In this document: positions 12,169 to 23,264 of the stretch, one piece after another | How positions within the stretch are numbered: the first letter of the stretch is position 1 | Layout of the letters: each line of letters begins with the position of its first letter | Assembly (NCBI GenBank): GCA_022497155.1 | Contig: MU385712.1 | Location: 1,115,765 to 1,179,764 of the forward strand | DNA: 64,000 nt | Direction: 5' to 3' | DNA from: Whalleya microplaca | Taxonomy: Eukaryota; Ascomycota; Sordariomycetes; Xylariales; Xylariaceae | Position numbers and translations under genes: made by a program | Notes under the pieces: model-generated | What the model was told of the DNA's origin: nothing | The model's input: the letters and a program-made list of their open reading frames with translations, nothing else | Database searches by the model: none

Positions 12169-12962
12169 ATGTGCGTGAAGATCGTGAAGTCTAGCTATGG
12201 CTTTCTGGCAAATCTGACAACTCGCACATGGGAAATCCGGCCTGCTGTGCAACAATTCGAGAAGAAATGGGCTCATGGTCGCGAAGTGGCCCGATTCCCG
12301 ACTTGCCCGTAGTCTCTAAATGGGAAAATAGGAGTAGATCAGCAGCATCAGTGGGGGGCGCAAGCGTAGTGAGGAGCTGGGCCATCAGCCCCAACTTGTA
12401 TGTAACAACCATCGCATCTCCCCCCAGTCTCATTGCAAAGTGTAGGTTGGGGCTTCACTGCACGTAATAGCTATCTAGAGATCCCCAGTGACATCATGTA
12501 GGTAATTCTCCGAGGGCTACGTCAGGGAATGGCGTGCAGAGCGGTCGACCAACATACACTTGCTTGTTGTCTGCCCCGGTAGGTATGTCGTGGGAAGCGG
12601 CTGAACAGCTTTGTTAGCTCCTCGACCTAGAGTTTGCAACTTAATATATAAACATTGGCATGGCCCTCTATCCTGATCAGTCTGTAGATACAATTATTCT
12701 TTGCTAGACTCACAGGATCATATACTCGAGCCCCCGGATCTACTGCGCTTTTGTGTCTCTTCTGTAGCTGTGCGGTTACGAAACACTTTGGTAGTCTTCA
12801 ACTTGGCTGCTTGATCACTTTACGCGGATATTCTGCTGTACCCCACAACTCGGGGTCGCCTGTCGTTGTTCAACTAGGTATACTAGTCCCTGCTACTGTA
12901 CATATAGTGGCTGCAGCCGGACCCTAAAACGATAATTGAACTACCTGATTGGGTCCGAGAAC
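12169..12962. other. Intergenic region
   Basis: Nothing supportable was found. An 80-codon frame at 12228-12467 overlaps a minus-strand frame of the same size; neither has family resemblance. Confidence 0.45.
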
Positions 12963-13386
12963 ATGGCGAACAACGGCCAACTCGACGGCTCGGCCCGGGC
13001 TGTCAATAACCTGAAGTAAGTATATGTATACGTAATAAATGATAGCTTACTACCTTAGGTATATAATAGTATCTTTGGAACATAATGGTTTCGCTTTCAG
13101 TAGTGTGTCTACTGATGAGTGTATACTGTGAATCTGCCCGCAGCCGCTAACAGCATTTGACCGTACTAGTCACAACGACGCTTTGCAAAGCCCTAAACCA
13201 ATCATTAATGTTCCTGTTGACATCAATTATAACCTACAACGATTCTTAAATCCGGAGGGCCACGCTGAAGACCGATACCTCAGGCCCTCACAATCCCCGA
13301 CACCTCTTACGGAGGAGGAATCTCAAGCGCGCATGGAGAAGATCTTAGCGTCTATGATGCTAAAACCGACACCAAATAAAACCTGA
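12963..13386 (+). CDS. Small hypothetical protein, two exons
   Basis: Model: exon 1 12963-13015 starting MANNGQLDGSARAVNNL, a 154-bp intron (GTAAGT donor, GCTAAC branch, CTAG acceptor) and exon 2 13170-13386, in phase, 89 aa. The strong splice signals and clean ATG support a real gene. The product is hydrophilic and Pro/Gln-rich with no signal peptide or membrane segment. The C-terminus carries TEEESQARMEKILASMML, probably a short helix. I do not recognise the family. It runs towards the DUF3632 gene on the opposite strand. Confidence 0.5.
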
Positions 13387-13832
13387 CAGATAGTCCGCAA
13401 TTCGCATACGAGGCCACTGCAGCTTGCCAGAGACTATTATATATGTAAGTAACTCATACAATTATCTTATGTGAGAATGATCACTGACGCGCATAGGGCC
13501 ATGTGCCGTTGGTGGAATTCGGCATTCTTTTACATCTTGTATTTTTACGGTAACCGACAATTGGATGCTTGGCTGGTCGCTAATTGTACCAGACGGGATA
13601 TTTAGAGCGAAGGAGTCTTGTATTGCAATCATGTATTTAATGAGAGATGGCAAATCTTGTAGCATTATCCGTAATATATCTCAATCTATTGTATCACTAC
13701 ATTTATTGCGTACTTTCGCGCGCTTGTTTAAGGTCGCAAATTAATTCCCGATTTACAATCTTTCGTCTGCAACCGTACATATGTTCCTACTACATACTTA
13801 CATACAAATCGTCTTCTAGTTCGGTAACTCCA
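13387..13832. other. Convergent 3' intergenic gap
   Basis: An AT-rich gap of about 450 bp between the small plus-strand gene and the DUF3632 gene. No additional gene was seen; it should hold two 3' ends. Confidence 0.5.
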
Positions 13833-14732
13833 CTAAGTCTTGAGCCTTGTTTCACTCCACACCTCCATAAGTCTCGCAGCACGCAAAGCCAGCACCTTCG
13901 CCTCCTCAGACCTCGTCTTCTCCGACTCTTCTCTAAACCTTTTCATCCAAAACATCCATCTCTCTAGTTGCATTCCAGTTTTATCCTTGAAAAGCGACCC
14001 GCCTCGGAGCGACCGTTTGCGTCGGTCGTCGAGTTCTGGATCTGGATTGACAGCTAGATATTGCACGAGTATTGGGCCAGCATACTCGATGTACATTGCT
14101 GCCGTTATCAACCCTCGATCCAGTGATAGGCTTCGGGATACCGTTTCTTCCTCTAAGGCGTCCCGCATCATCCAGATCAGCTGGGGTTCGAACTGGACGA
14201 CGCCGGCGCCTATCAACTTGGCTTCGAAAGCGTGGAATCGCACCCAGGCTTTATCTATTTCTATCTGTTCTTCTTCGACATCTGATTTATCAGGGCCGTT
14301 GAGATGTTCTCTAAACACGGCACCGAGGACGGGAAGATCGACCCAGAGGCGGTTCTTGTAGTATCTTCAGCTTTTGAAACTAATCCGTATCTCGATTCTG
14401 ATCGTACTTACTCCCCATACTGTGACTCCCGTGTCGGGTAGCAGAGTCAGCTCCCTCATGAATTTCACCAGCTTGTCCTGGCCTGGATGGTCGTGCGGCA
14501 CCTGTTCCACTACAGCAATGATATCCCCCCACAGTTGCCAAAAGAAGTCACTTTCTAGGGTTCTCTCCTCAGCATTCGGTTTGGGCGCAAGGTTCGATAC
14601 GTCAGTTGCTACTTGCGCAGCCGACACAGCGCTATCCGTTTTGAGGTAATCGTTGAATATATTGAAGAATGTCTCGCTGATGGGTTCCCTTCCTTGCAGA
14701 TAGTTTTGCTGCAACACGAATTGGCTAGCCAT
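13833..14732 (-). CDS. DUF3632-like fungal protein
   Basis: Model: exon 1 14732-14412 and exon 2 14354-13833, joined in phase 0 across a 57-bp intron (GTAAGT donor, CTACAAG acceptor), 280 aa. The join restores NRLWVDLPVLGAVFREHLN, a layout I associate with the fungal DUF3632 family: a helical N-terminal half, then LW-x-DLP. The protein is mostly alpha-helical, with a C-terminal Arg/Glu-rich helix. There is no signal peptide or membrane segment. Biochemical function is unknown for the family. The family call is from memory of the pattern, so it is moderately rather than highly secure. Confidence 0.65.
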
Positions 14733-16992
14733 TTTTGAGGTGTAAGGTAGGCAAAATTGACCTTCTAGACGTTGATGTTGGTGAAATGTTAAATGCCGGT
14801 CTCCAGTTGTAGTATTACTACATGTATGATTCGAGAGTCGACGTCATTAGCCCTGGTTATGTACTTGATCAATTCAATGTTCCGATGAATGAATTCCATG
14901 GAATTCGCACGTGGTTTTAAGCATTAGGGGTAGCGGGGTTTGTTTTACTGTAGTAGATAGCGCTACACACGTAGCCAGATTGCCGACTCCCATTGGATTG
15001 GCCTGGTATTGCCCCTAACCAGAAGAGGCAGGAAGTATCATGGCATAGATTGACAGGAGGCATATCTCTGCTCAATTCATATTTCAATTTCAAAGATTCC
15101 ATCCGGTTTCTACGATGTCTTTCTTGAAATCATAATAAAACTGAAGTTCAATCTTATAAGTCTGCATATATTTGGATATCTTGCGTGGGCTCCCTTGGCA
15201 TCTGCTGAAAGCTGGGAATCCTTGGTTTGCCGCTCGACTTCTCCCCCTTACCTCTGCATGTAGCTTAAGAGCTTTACAGTCGGATTTTGCTATCTCCACG
15301 GCCGCCAGAAGTAGATAGTACTTGAAACGCCATCTGCATCAAAGGCACCTAAAGGGAGACCTGAAGAGTGCGGATGAGATACAATACACATCCTAGTCAA
15401 TCGCTACGCTCTAAAATGCCAAAGCCTAGGAAGTACTAGGCCTTGCATATTAGGCTTATATTCTCTCAGATACCATCATAATCTTCGTTTGTTTTGTCTT
15501 TTCTAGCCAACATTATGAGGGTCTACAATTGTGTCTTGATGGATTGTCAAAGTCTCATTCCACCCCTGGTGATGGAGCCACGCCAGGGAACTTCGAGGTA
15601 AAACTGGCTATAAGTCCCACTCTATCAATGTATTGGGTGTAACAGTTTTCTGTTACTATGGTTTTGGACATGAGAACAGAGATCTTGCGATGCCATAGTT
15701 AATATTGCTTAAGGGTTATCGGTTTCGCTCCTTGTACGATGGTTTTGGCGTGCAAACACCGTACTATCTTGCCTCAAGCTAGTTAATTATTTTACAATAT
15801 GAGACATCTTTTGTAACATATTGTGATAAGGAGATACTATTGAAAATAACTAGTTTCTGTTACTATTCTGAATTAATAACTAGAGGTGTTTGCGCCTCCA
15901 TTCTCATCTAGCCCCTTTTCAACACCCGGATAATGACATTCTTTTGAAATGGTCTCGGCCAAATCTATTTATCTGTTCCCTGACTGCGTAGGCATAATTT
16001 TGAGAGGAAATACACCTTTTGACATTGATTGACGTAAAAATTGACTCATGTCCTTGTTGGAACTCGAGTTTCATTGGCGTCTGAGCATAACAAGTTGTGC
16101 GCAATGTCCGGGAAGTCCCATTTAAATGTTTCTGATGAATATGGAATTCAGAAGAATAGATTGGTGAGTTGTATTGCGATTGGCTTAAAGCCATAATATA
16201 CTCGAAAGATAAAAATATATAAGACATACAACACCGGGGATTCGCTGGTCGTCACCGACCCAACTACTAATCCGGCCCTCACTGGTTTATCAAGGGGAGA
16301 GCAGACGGGATCCTGAGTTCTCCAGTGGGTATGGTCGTATGTGATATCTTCTTAGCCTATTTTTGTATAAGGATAGCATCTTTGGTTGACCCTAAGGTGT
16401 GTCCCACGGCTGCTGGTTGCCATTATAGAGAACTGCGGTCAACTGAGGAGCCTGATATTCCTAATAAAGTCATACTGAGTCTTATATGACCATGACTTGA
16501 GCTGTGTGTTCACATCGCTCTAGCTATCTCAAAGATATAATAGGTAACTAGTGCCAAGTGAATAAGAAACAACTCTTAAGAATGATCTTACAGGGGTACT
16601 CGACTCCGTTTAAGTAACACTTCGGAATTAATCAACGGCTCGAAACTATAACCTGAATCCCAGATAGTATTTATAATGATAATAATAAGTCATCCTCTAT
16701 TTTGCAGCTTTTGCATAATGGATGTCGCTTAATGCACGCAAAGTAGATCTACTAGCAGTATTACTAGCAAGAGTTGAGGAGGCAGTGCGGGGGAACATGT
16801 GCCCCCACACGGTCGCCGAGAATTCCCTAAAGCGTCAGAAACAGCTAAACAAGGTAAATGGTAATGAATATACTCGGTAGCGCTTGACCGAGAGAATATT
16901 TAAAAGGTCAAAAGGACCCGTTACTTCTGATTTGATGTCATTCATATGAGTTTAACTTTCGGAGCATACTTTGTAGCTGATCGATTTCTACG
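14733..16992. other. AT-rich intergenic region
   Basis: A gene-free stretch of 2.3 kb. The segment 15400-16250 is notably AT-rich with repeated CTGTTACTAT and ATGGTTTTGG words, which may be relics of mutated repeats. A 102-codon minus-strand frame ending at 15919 has an ATG but no coding character I can defend. No RNA gene was seen. Confidence 0.5.
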
Positions 16993-18057
16993 ATGACAGT
17001 TCTAACGCACATTGTCCTGTTCAAGTATAAACCGACAATCCCTTGGCCGGAACTTCAACAACATTTTGAGAGCTTCAAGCAGCTGCCAGAAAAATGCGTC
17101 AAACCAGACGGAAATCGATATCTAAGGAGCCTGAAAATGGGTAAGTGAATCTGGAGAGAAAGATATGCCCTGAACTATGGCTTTCCAATGTTGCAGGTTT
17201 GTGATAATTAGTACCAGAAAAGACTCACATAGAAGTTAGGCATGAATCTCAGCTGGCAGAATTTCAATAAGGGCATGACACATGGTTTCGTGATCGAGTT
17301 CGAAAATCAAGAAGACCATGACTTTTACCACCTAGAGGACCCAGTACATATAGAATTCAGCAGGAACGCTGCTCCTCTAGTTGAAGACTCTGTTGTTGTT
17401 GGTGAGTTTGGTGTCCCTGCAATTCCACTAATAATTATGAAAGCGACCATCTGAAAACGTGCTAAAGAGTTGAAACTCCATAGATATAACAGATGGTGTG
17501 CTGTTTGGTTCTAAACCAACGAAACCAGGGAAAAACCCGGGGGTGTACCGAGGATCATGCCACTGTGGACAAGTAAATTGGTCGGCAAAACTAGACACAG
17601 CAGAACATATATTGTGTCATTGCGATACATGCAAAAAGCTAGGAGGAGGTCCTTATTCCATGAACCAGATCATCCACGAGGTTTGTTGCCTGAAAATCCT
17701 CGTCGGGTCAAAGGAACTGACATTAGTAGAACGACTTGAAAATTCATCACGGGGAGTTAAAGACGTATACATACACAGGAGCCTCCGGTGGGTCTCAAGA
17801 GTCCCCGTTCGAAATGTTGGCCACTAATCCTGTTGTTACCCTTAGGAAATCCTGTCAGCTGTTACTATTGTGGAAATTGCACATCACACGTATATCATCA
17901 TCAGTCGGTGATGGGCGATAAGATTATCGTTCGCACAATGCTACTAGATGGCGGTAATGACATGAATCCAGCAGCAGAGATATTCCCAGAAGGGAAACTA
18001 TCTTGGGTGCAGGATATTCCTCAGAGGCCTATATCCGGGGCTCTAGTAAGGCGTTAG
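16993..18057 (+). CDS. Dabb (stress-responsive A/B barrel) and GFA zinc-domain fusion protein
   Basis: Model: exons 16993-17140, 17240-17401, 17484-17680, 17730-17787 and 17846-18057, 258 aa, all joins in phase. Residues 1-108 form a Dabb dimeric A/B barrel: MTVLTHIVLFKYK at the start, then GMTHGFVIEFE and EDPVHIEF. From residue 125 the chain is a GFA/CENP-V-type zinc domain with C129-x-C131, C148-x-C150-xx-C153 and C194-xx-C197-xx-C200, plus KTYTYTGASGNPV. Family knowledge: GFA proteins bind zinc and include glutathione-dependent formaldehyde-activating enzymes; Dabb domains occur in stress proteins and some polyketide cyclases. The donor at 17402 lies exactly at the end of the Dabb barrel, so exon 3 begins the linker. 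Two separate genes would require a start inside exon 3, where only a GTG is available. Substrate is unknown. Confidence 0.82.
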
Positions 18058-18273
18058 GTCTTTCGAGGCATATACGAAAACTTAATTCAGCAGATACCTA
18101 CGAAACCTATCTGAGCTATAAGCTCCTAAATCTGGCGTGTTCAATTGTAAATAGGAGGTGAATTCGCTTTGAAATCGGAGAAGACTAGATATTAATAGCC
18201 ACCTATTCTGAGAAATAGCTTACCCTCATACTGTCACGCATCACTCCATACAATTCTTCATACTTCGAAATGA

Positions 18274-18666
18274 TGCTTGGCTTTTGAGCGGGGTACCATT
18301 GGAGTTGCGGATGAAGCATTGTGGTGCCCTTCCACCAAGGGAATAGACCAATTACCCGCTTGTCATGATTTTGATATGTACGTCGTATAGCTTGAAGATG
18401 ATGATGTCTTCTCTGTTGCAGAAGATGCTCTGACGAAGGCAGACAGTGTATGGAATAACCAGGTGAAGTAAGTACCTCAGCTTTATGTCCCAACGGGCAT
18501 TCTTGTGACTTTTGGGAGCTGACCAGTTGTGCACAGGTTCTGTGGTGACGCAGGTCTCGATAACAACAACGTATGGACTATGTTCATACGGTTTCCAGAC
18601 AAATCTGAAGCGCAAACCGAGTTTTGCGGATTCCTACACCATTACGCTGAGGAATCGAGACATTAA
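18274..18666 (+). pseudogene. Broken coding fragment of unknown family
   Basis: An open stretch at 18274-18467 joins in phase across a 69-bp intron (GTAAGT donor, GCTGAC branch, GCACAG acceptor) to 18537-18666, which ends in TAA. The coding character is good: NNVWTMFIRFPDKSEAQ, then FCGFLHHYAEE. The same frame is interrupted by TAG at 18388-18390 and TGA at 18271-18273, and no ATG starts it. Either it is a decayed gene or an intron covering the TAG was missed. A minus-strand reading of the same interval is also partly open but lacks comparable splice signals. Family not recognised. Confidence 0.35.
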
Positions 18667-18920
18667 CGTATCATCCTTGGCCTCAGAACGACGAATTTAG
18701 AGGAAGGCTTGAATCAGCACATAGCGTGACTGATACCAGCTCCCTCTAGGTACATATTATTCTGTTGACGAAGACACATAGACCACTCATAACTATATGC
18801 TCTCTGATATAATTAAATCTCTCCACTGCTAACTACTCTATAGATGTCTAGAAATAGCAACCGCGCCTTCGATCTTCCTGACTTGAGTGGCTCGGATCAG
18901 ATCGGATAGGTAGGCCAGAG

Positions 18921-20677
18921 TCATATCACGTAAACGGGGAGCCTATTGCCCATGAGCTCAATCTTGCTTGCGATCTGCTTGTCGTTCTTGTGGAAATCAT
19001 GCAATGTCAACCAACAGAGGCTACGAAATACCCATGTACACCAGATGTTTGTGTCAATCTCAGAGCCGCTGGTCAGCGGTGGCGAGTTAGGTTCTGCGCC
19101 GTTGACCTTGGGCAGGACCTTAGTGAAGTATATCTCAATTAGCTTGTCCTGCCTAGACTCGGGCGGTTGTGCATCGAGACTGGCGAAGGCAGGTTCGAGG
19201 GCCGAGGTGGAACACTCTGAGGGCTGTTCCGTTGAGCATTGATAGGACTACCTGAATGTGCTTCCGCAGGACGATTTTGACCTTGTTGCGAGGAACTTTG
19301 ACTGTTAGAAACTTGTCGCATACTTCCAACGCTTGGTGTAGAGCGTTCAGCAGAGCTGCAGAATAGATTGGTTCAATTTGACAAGTTTCGTTTATGACAT
19401 TTTCGGCCCGGTTTTGTAAACGGTTTAAATGTTTATAAGCTTGCTGGTTATAATCCAGACTGTCGATCGTTTTCTTATATGCCAGCAATAACTCATGAAG
19501 GTTGAAGTACTGTCGATTCCAATGGTAGAAAGTTGGGTTGGGGATCACACGGAAGAAGCTGTTCTTGACGTGGAAGATCTTTCCTAGCATTCCTAGCAGC
19601 TCGAAGGCTACTGTTCATGAGAGATCTAGTATTCAGCAAAGCCCATTTATTGATGTGGCCATCACTGTGTATAATTGGATATTACTCACAAGGGAACAGA
19701 TGGCCATGCCTTTTATTATTGTCTCGTATGCACTTCGATGTTTCCGTGTTGCATCCGAAAGAGACCAGTGTTTCCGCAAATTCTTCAGTAGTACCTAACT
19801 GTAGAGTTGTCAGGCCTATTGCTTCACCGGCGGGGAGCTCTAGCCGCCCTCCGGCCTCAGCATCGCGGTATATAGTCGAGACAAAGCCGAAGGCTAGCCC
19901 TTTGACGTGTTCCGCAGGAATGATACGGCCTTCTTCAAACTTGCTCTTTCCATATCTTTGAAACGTGAAGACTGTGCCCAACTCCGTGACGCTAGTCGCC
20001 TTCAAAACGAAACCATTGCCTTCTGCAAGGAAGGTGTCCTTTGAGCGGTCAAATTGCTTCCAATGGAGCCCTAACATTGCGGCAATCTCAATGATATGGC
20101 ATATCGTAGTGGTGGCATAAGGCCTCGTGATACTCGAGGGCATGTTGTCCCAGCTCCTCTTCTTCCGTTGGATAGCAACAACCAAAGAACGTTCTGCGAA
20201 TGGTGGCGGACTAGCAGAGGGCGGGTTCCGATTCAATTGTCCTGTCTGCCACATTGAGCTCTCCGTTTCCATCCGATGGATGGCCGATAACAGTGTTATC
20301 CATGTAGCCAGTTCGTTGTCGACTGTATGAATGGCATGATTATGAACTAGAGCGGCTGGTATTAAGTCAATATGCTCATCACTTCCAATTAAAACATGCG
20401 GCTCTGATTTATCGCTGGCATCTCGCACTGGGAAATCAGTGTTGCTCGCCCGGCAAACTACAAGAACTGGTGTCTCAAAGTTAACTTGAAATCGGAATTG
20501 GTCCCAGAGGAAGACGCGATTCTTAAATTTGTCCCATCCGGGCATGACCTTCTTATTGATTTTCGAGTAGCCCTGGGCCGAGCTAAGGTATGCATGGATT
20601 AGTTGGAGAGTACTCCATGCGAGGGCAGTGATTGAAACAATGAGAGCGACGATAGACACAATCTGACTACTCTCCAT
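18921..20677 (-). CDS. Modin-like fungal membrane protein, possibly frameshifted
   Basis: Model: exon 1 20677-19690, exon 2 19607-19252, exon 3 19214-18921, about 545 aa. An N-terminal membrane helix (residues 5-27, IVSIVALIVSITALAW) precedes a cytosolic domain. The C-terminus reads IWCTWVFRSLCWLTLHDFHK and ends RLPVYVI, a pattern I associate with fungal proteins annotated as modin. The intron 19608-19689 is ordinary (GTGAGT donor). The second gap (19215-19251) is only 37 bp, below the usual fungal minimum, although it has GT, CTCAAC and AG. Without it the frame shifts and stops early. So exons 2 and 3 are separated either by a very short intron or by a frameshift that inactivates the gene. 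Function is not established; the broken state is a real possibility. Confidence 0.65.
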
Positions 20678-21993
20678 GGCGCTTATGGAACCAGTCCCGA
20701 TGTCTGTGATGAGATATTAATTGCGAAACTTTGTAAGCTATAAAAAGCGCCCAGACAAGTGTAGGACTTAATAAAAATATGACCAAAAAATAAGGTTAGA
20801 TTTGCTTCTCTGGAAATAATCAAGGAATAATTAGTTCCTGGCTTGCCATTGGGATATGATATATATATGAGAACGCCGCGTCGCTGACAATAAGGCTTCG
20901 TAAATGACCTCCCGCTGCCCAGTACCGGCTGTGGCCATATTGCATGCAATTCTTATGCAGCAATGCAACAATCAAAGGCAGCTATGTTCTTGCTGACCAG
21001 TGAAGTCCTTTAATAGTTCTGAGCTGCAGCAATATTATGACAGATCATCAAGTTTGAATGGGTAGAAATATGTAATCAGAAAGCTGAAAAGCAATTTCTA
21101 CCCCGTTTTGTCGGGGATTGAATTTCGGTAAGCAGGTAGAGTGTCGAATTAAGGAGGTATCAATGCATAGAGCTGAGCAGCCGTCTGCTGCTAAGATTCT
21201 CCAGTCAATACCCCCGTTCTGAAGACTTTTACCATAGCGCAGGTGCTTGTTTGGCTAATAATTGATTGAGAGGTATGATAGCGGTATTAATCGGTAACAC
21301 TGCAGCCGTATGTCTTGCCATCACTGGCCCAATTCAAGGAGTGCGTAGTAACACAGGGTGCCATACATTACCAGCTCCGCCACCGCCTCGGGCGGGCAAG
21401 GATAGTCCTTAAATTTGGCCTACTTACAGAACAGCCTACCGATAATGTATCCTAATTGTGACACGTAGGCAGAGTATAGGTAAAGCTATGATACGTCTAT
21501 AACAGGTGGGCGCCGGGACTACATTAGTGCAAGAAAGCAAAGGGATGAGTTGTTGCAAATTATTATTAATAAGTTAATCAGAGACGCTTTGAAAATTAAT
21601 TGCCAATCGCTTCCTTACGACTCTTTCAGTAGGGTACTTACAATTCCCCTATTTTTGATGAACATAAAGAATTGTCCACCATTTTCCACGGCTGTATTTC
21701 TACCATGGCTATAATAGTTGGATGTTGTTGGTGGTCGTATCAATTGGGACAGGGCCAGGGCTCAGGGGGCGGCTATCGTCCAGTATGCAAACCACTTCAC
21801 ATGGTAGGGCTAGGGAATATAGCAATAGATTGGGATATTGGTAAAAAATGGGAGAAGATGAGGGGAGGTAGGATTTTGTCGTTGGAGTGGGTGCATATTT
21901 ATATGCCAATGGGCGAGCCTCGCCCTACTTGGGAGTATGCTATCCAGTAGTTTCCTGTCCCATTTGAATTGTCTTGTTTAAGTCCAGTAATGA
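20678..21993. other. Intergenic region
   Basis: This is the promoter side of the modin-like gene. It is AT-rich, with only short frames such as 21672-21950 that lack coding character. Nothing else was seen. Confidence 0.5.
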
Positions 21994-22370
21994 CTAACGA
22001 TGAAACATGATCTTAAAAGGATGAGTACCCTGTCCGCCTTTCAGCCCACCGCTTTCAGCCTCGAAAGGCGATTCAAAAAAGTTCGAGGTTAGGGAGTAGC
22101 GGATAGCAGAGTAGAACAGCCCGTCTATCAGCACGAGGAAGCCGAGAAAGAAGCTGGCAACGAAGTACCTTTGGACTGCTATTGAGATTATCTGATTAGC
22201 CTAGGCTCGCTACTATTAGTTCGAGGATAAAACATGAGAGCTATGAGACAACACTTTCTCGCTCTGCATTCAGAATCTCCCCCCTTACTAGACGAGCAGT
22301 AACACGCTTGGAATTTCCTACCTAAGAGCTTGTTTATAGCAAAGAAGTCGACCATGGCTCCCACAACCAT
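21994..22370 (-). CDS. Possible small membrane protein, two exons
   Basis: Tentative model: exon 1 22370-22322 (MVVGAMVDFFAINKLL), a 143-bp intron (GTAGGA donor, AATAG acceptor), exon 2 22178-21994, in phase, 77 aa. Exon 2 encodes a clear hydrophobic segment (YFVASFFLGFLVLIDGLFYS) followed by a Gly/Lys-containing polar tail. An in-frame TAG just upstream of exon 2 means an intron is required if the frame is used. The hydrophobic helix and phase fit support it; the weak donor and short length do not. It may be the last exons of a longer decayed gene. Confidence 0.35.
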
Positions 22371-23264
22371 ACAGTACGGATTCACTGTCCTCAACGGCTC
22401 GGTTGGCAAGTTAGAGGGGTATGTGGGAGTCGTTAATTCAATTCAGACTTTTATCTGATATTTTCTCTCTTGTCACTATAACATGGAGCAATCCGAACTT
22501 TCCCAGTATTAGCCAGAACGATAATATCAGGTCCAAGTTGGGCAGGATAGCAAAACATTGTTCTGCCAAGGGAATCACTGTGTGTGGCCAACTAAACGCG
22601 TCGTCCTGAAGGGCGAGTTTGACTAGTCTGACGTACTCTCCATTCTCCTTCTGATACCGGAACCGACTGAAGAGACTCAAGAGAGAATTGCCGAGAAGTT
22701 ATTGGCTGGCGCACAGGATCTGGTTGATATTTGGCGAGATGGAAAGTCGGGTGTCCTGGTTTACGTTCCCAATCACATGCAACGAGAACTCACCTGCTAG
22801 TCGGGTAAATAGGGGCTCTGTCACTTCGCTTTATTGATACCTCGAGGTCGACCCTCCAATACCAGCACTCTCCAGTCTCATCATTTCCTACTCTTCACTG
22901 TCTCATCCCGTGTATCGCCGTCTGATGATGCTTTGGCGTTATCGAAACGTTGCGTCCTATAATCCAGCAGGTGCATGATAATAAGCTGCAGAGTCTCTCT
23001 TTGATATTTCTTTCAATTGTTCATTAATACGTGAGACTAAAGTCTCAGCTATGGGATCGTACATCCGGAAATCAGGCGATACGCCTTGATTTCCCAATCC
23101 CTGTGGACATGTACTGTGAAGTTAGAGACATGGTGACGATATATATATACATGCTATTGGGGACAGATGCTGAACATTAGGCAGCACGTCGACTGGTAAG
23201 GGTGGTGGGCCATGATATATCTGGCTCGGGGTATGTGCCGCCTAACGCGACAAATAGAATACTG
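22371..23264. other. Intergenic region with a possible coding scrap
   Basis: A frame at about 22653-22800 (+) reads plausibly (IPEPTEETQERIAEKLLAG, ending in TAG) but has no start or upstream exon that I can join. It may be a gene remnant. The rest shows nothing supportable. Confidence 0.35.

Noticed and set aside
15919..16227. 102-codon minus-strand ATG frame
   Set aside because: Sits in AT-rich DNA with weak coding character and no family.
18203..18615. Minus-strand frames over the broken fragment
   Set aside because: They mirror the plus-strand frame, which has the better donor, branch point and phase agreement.
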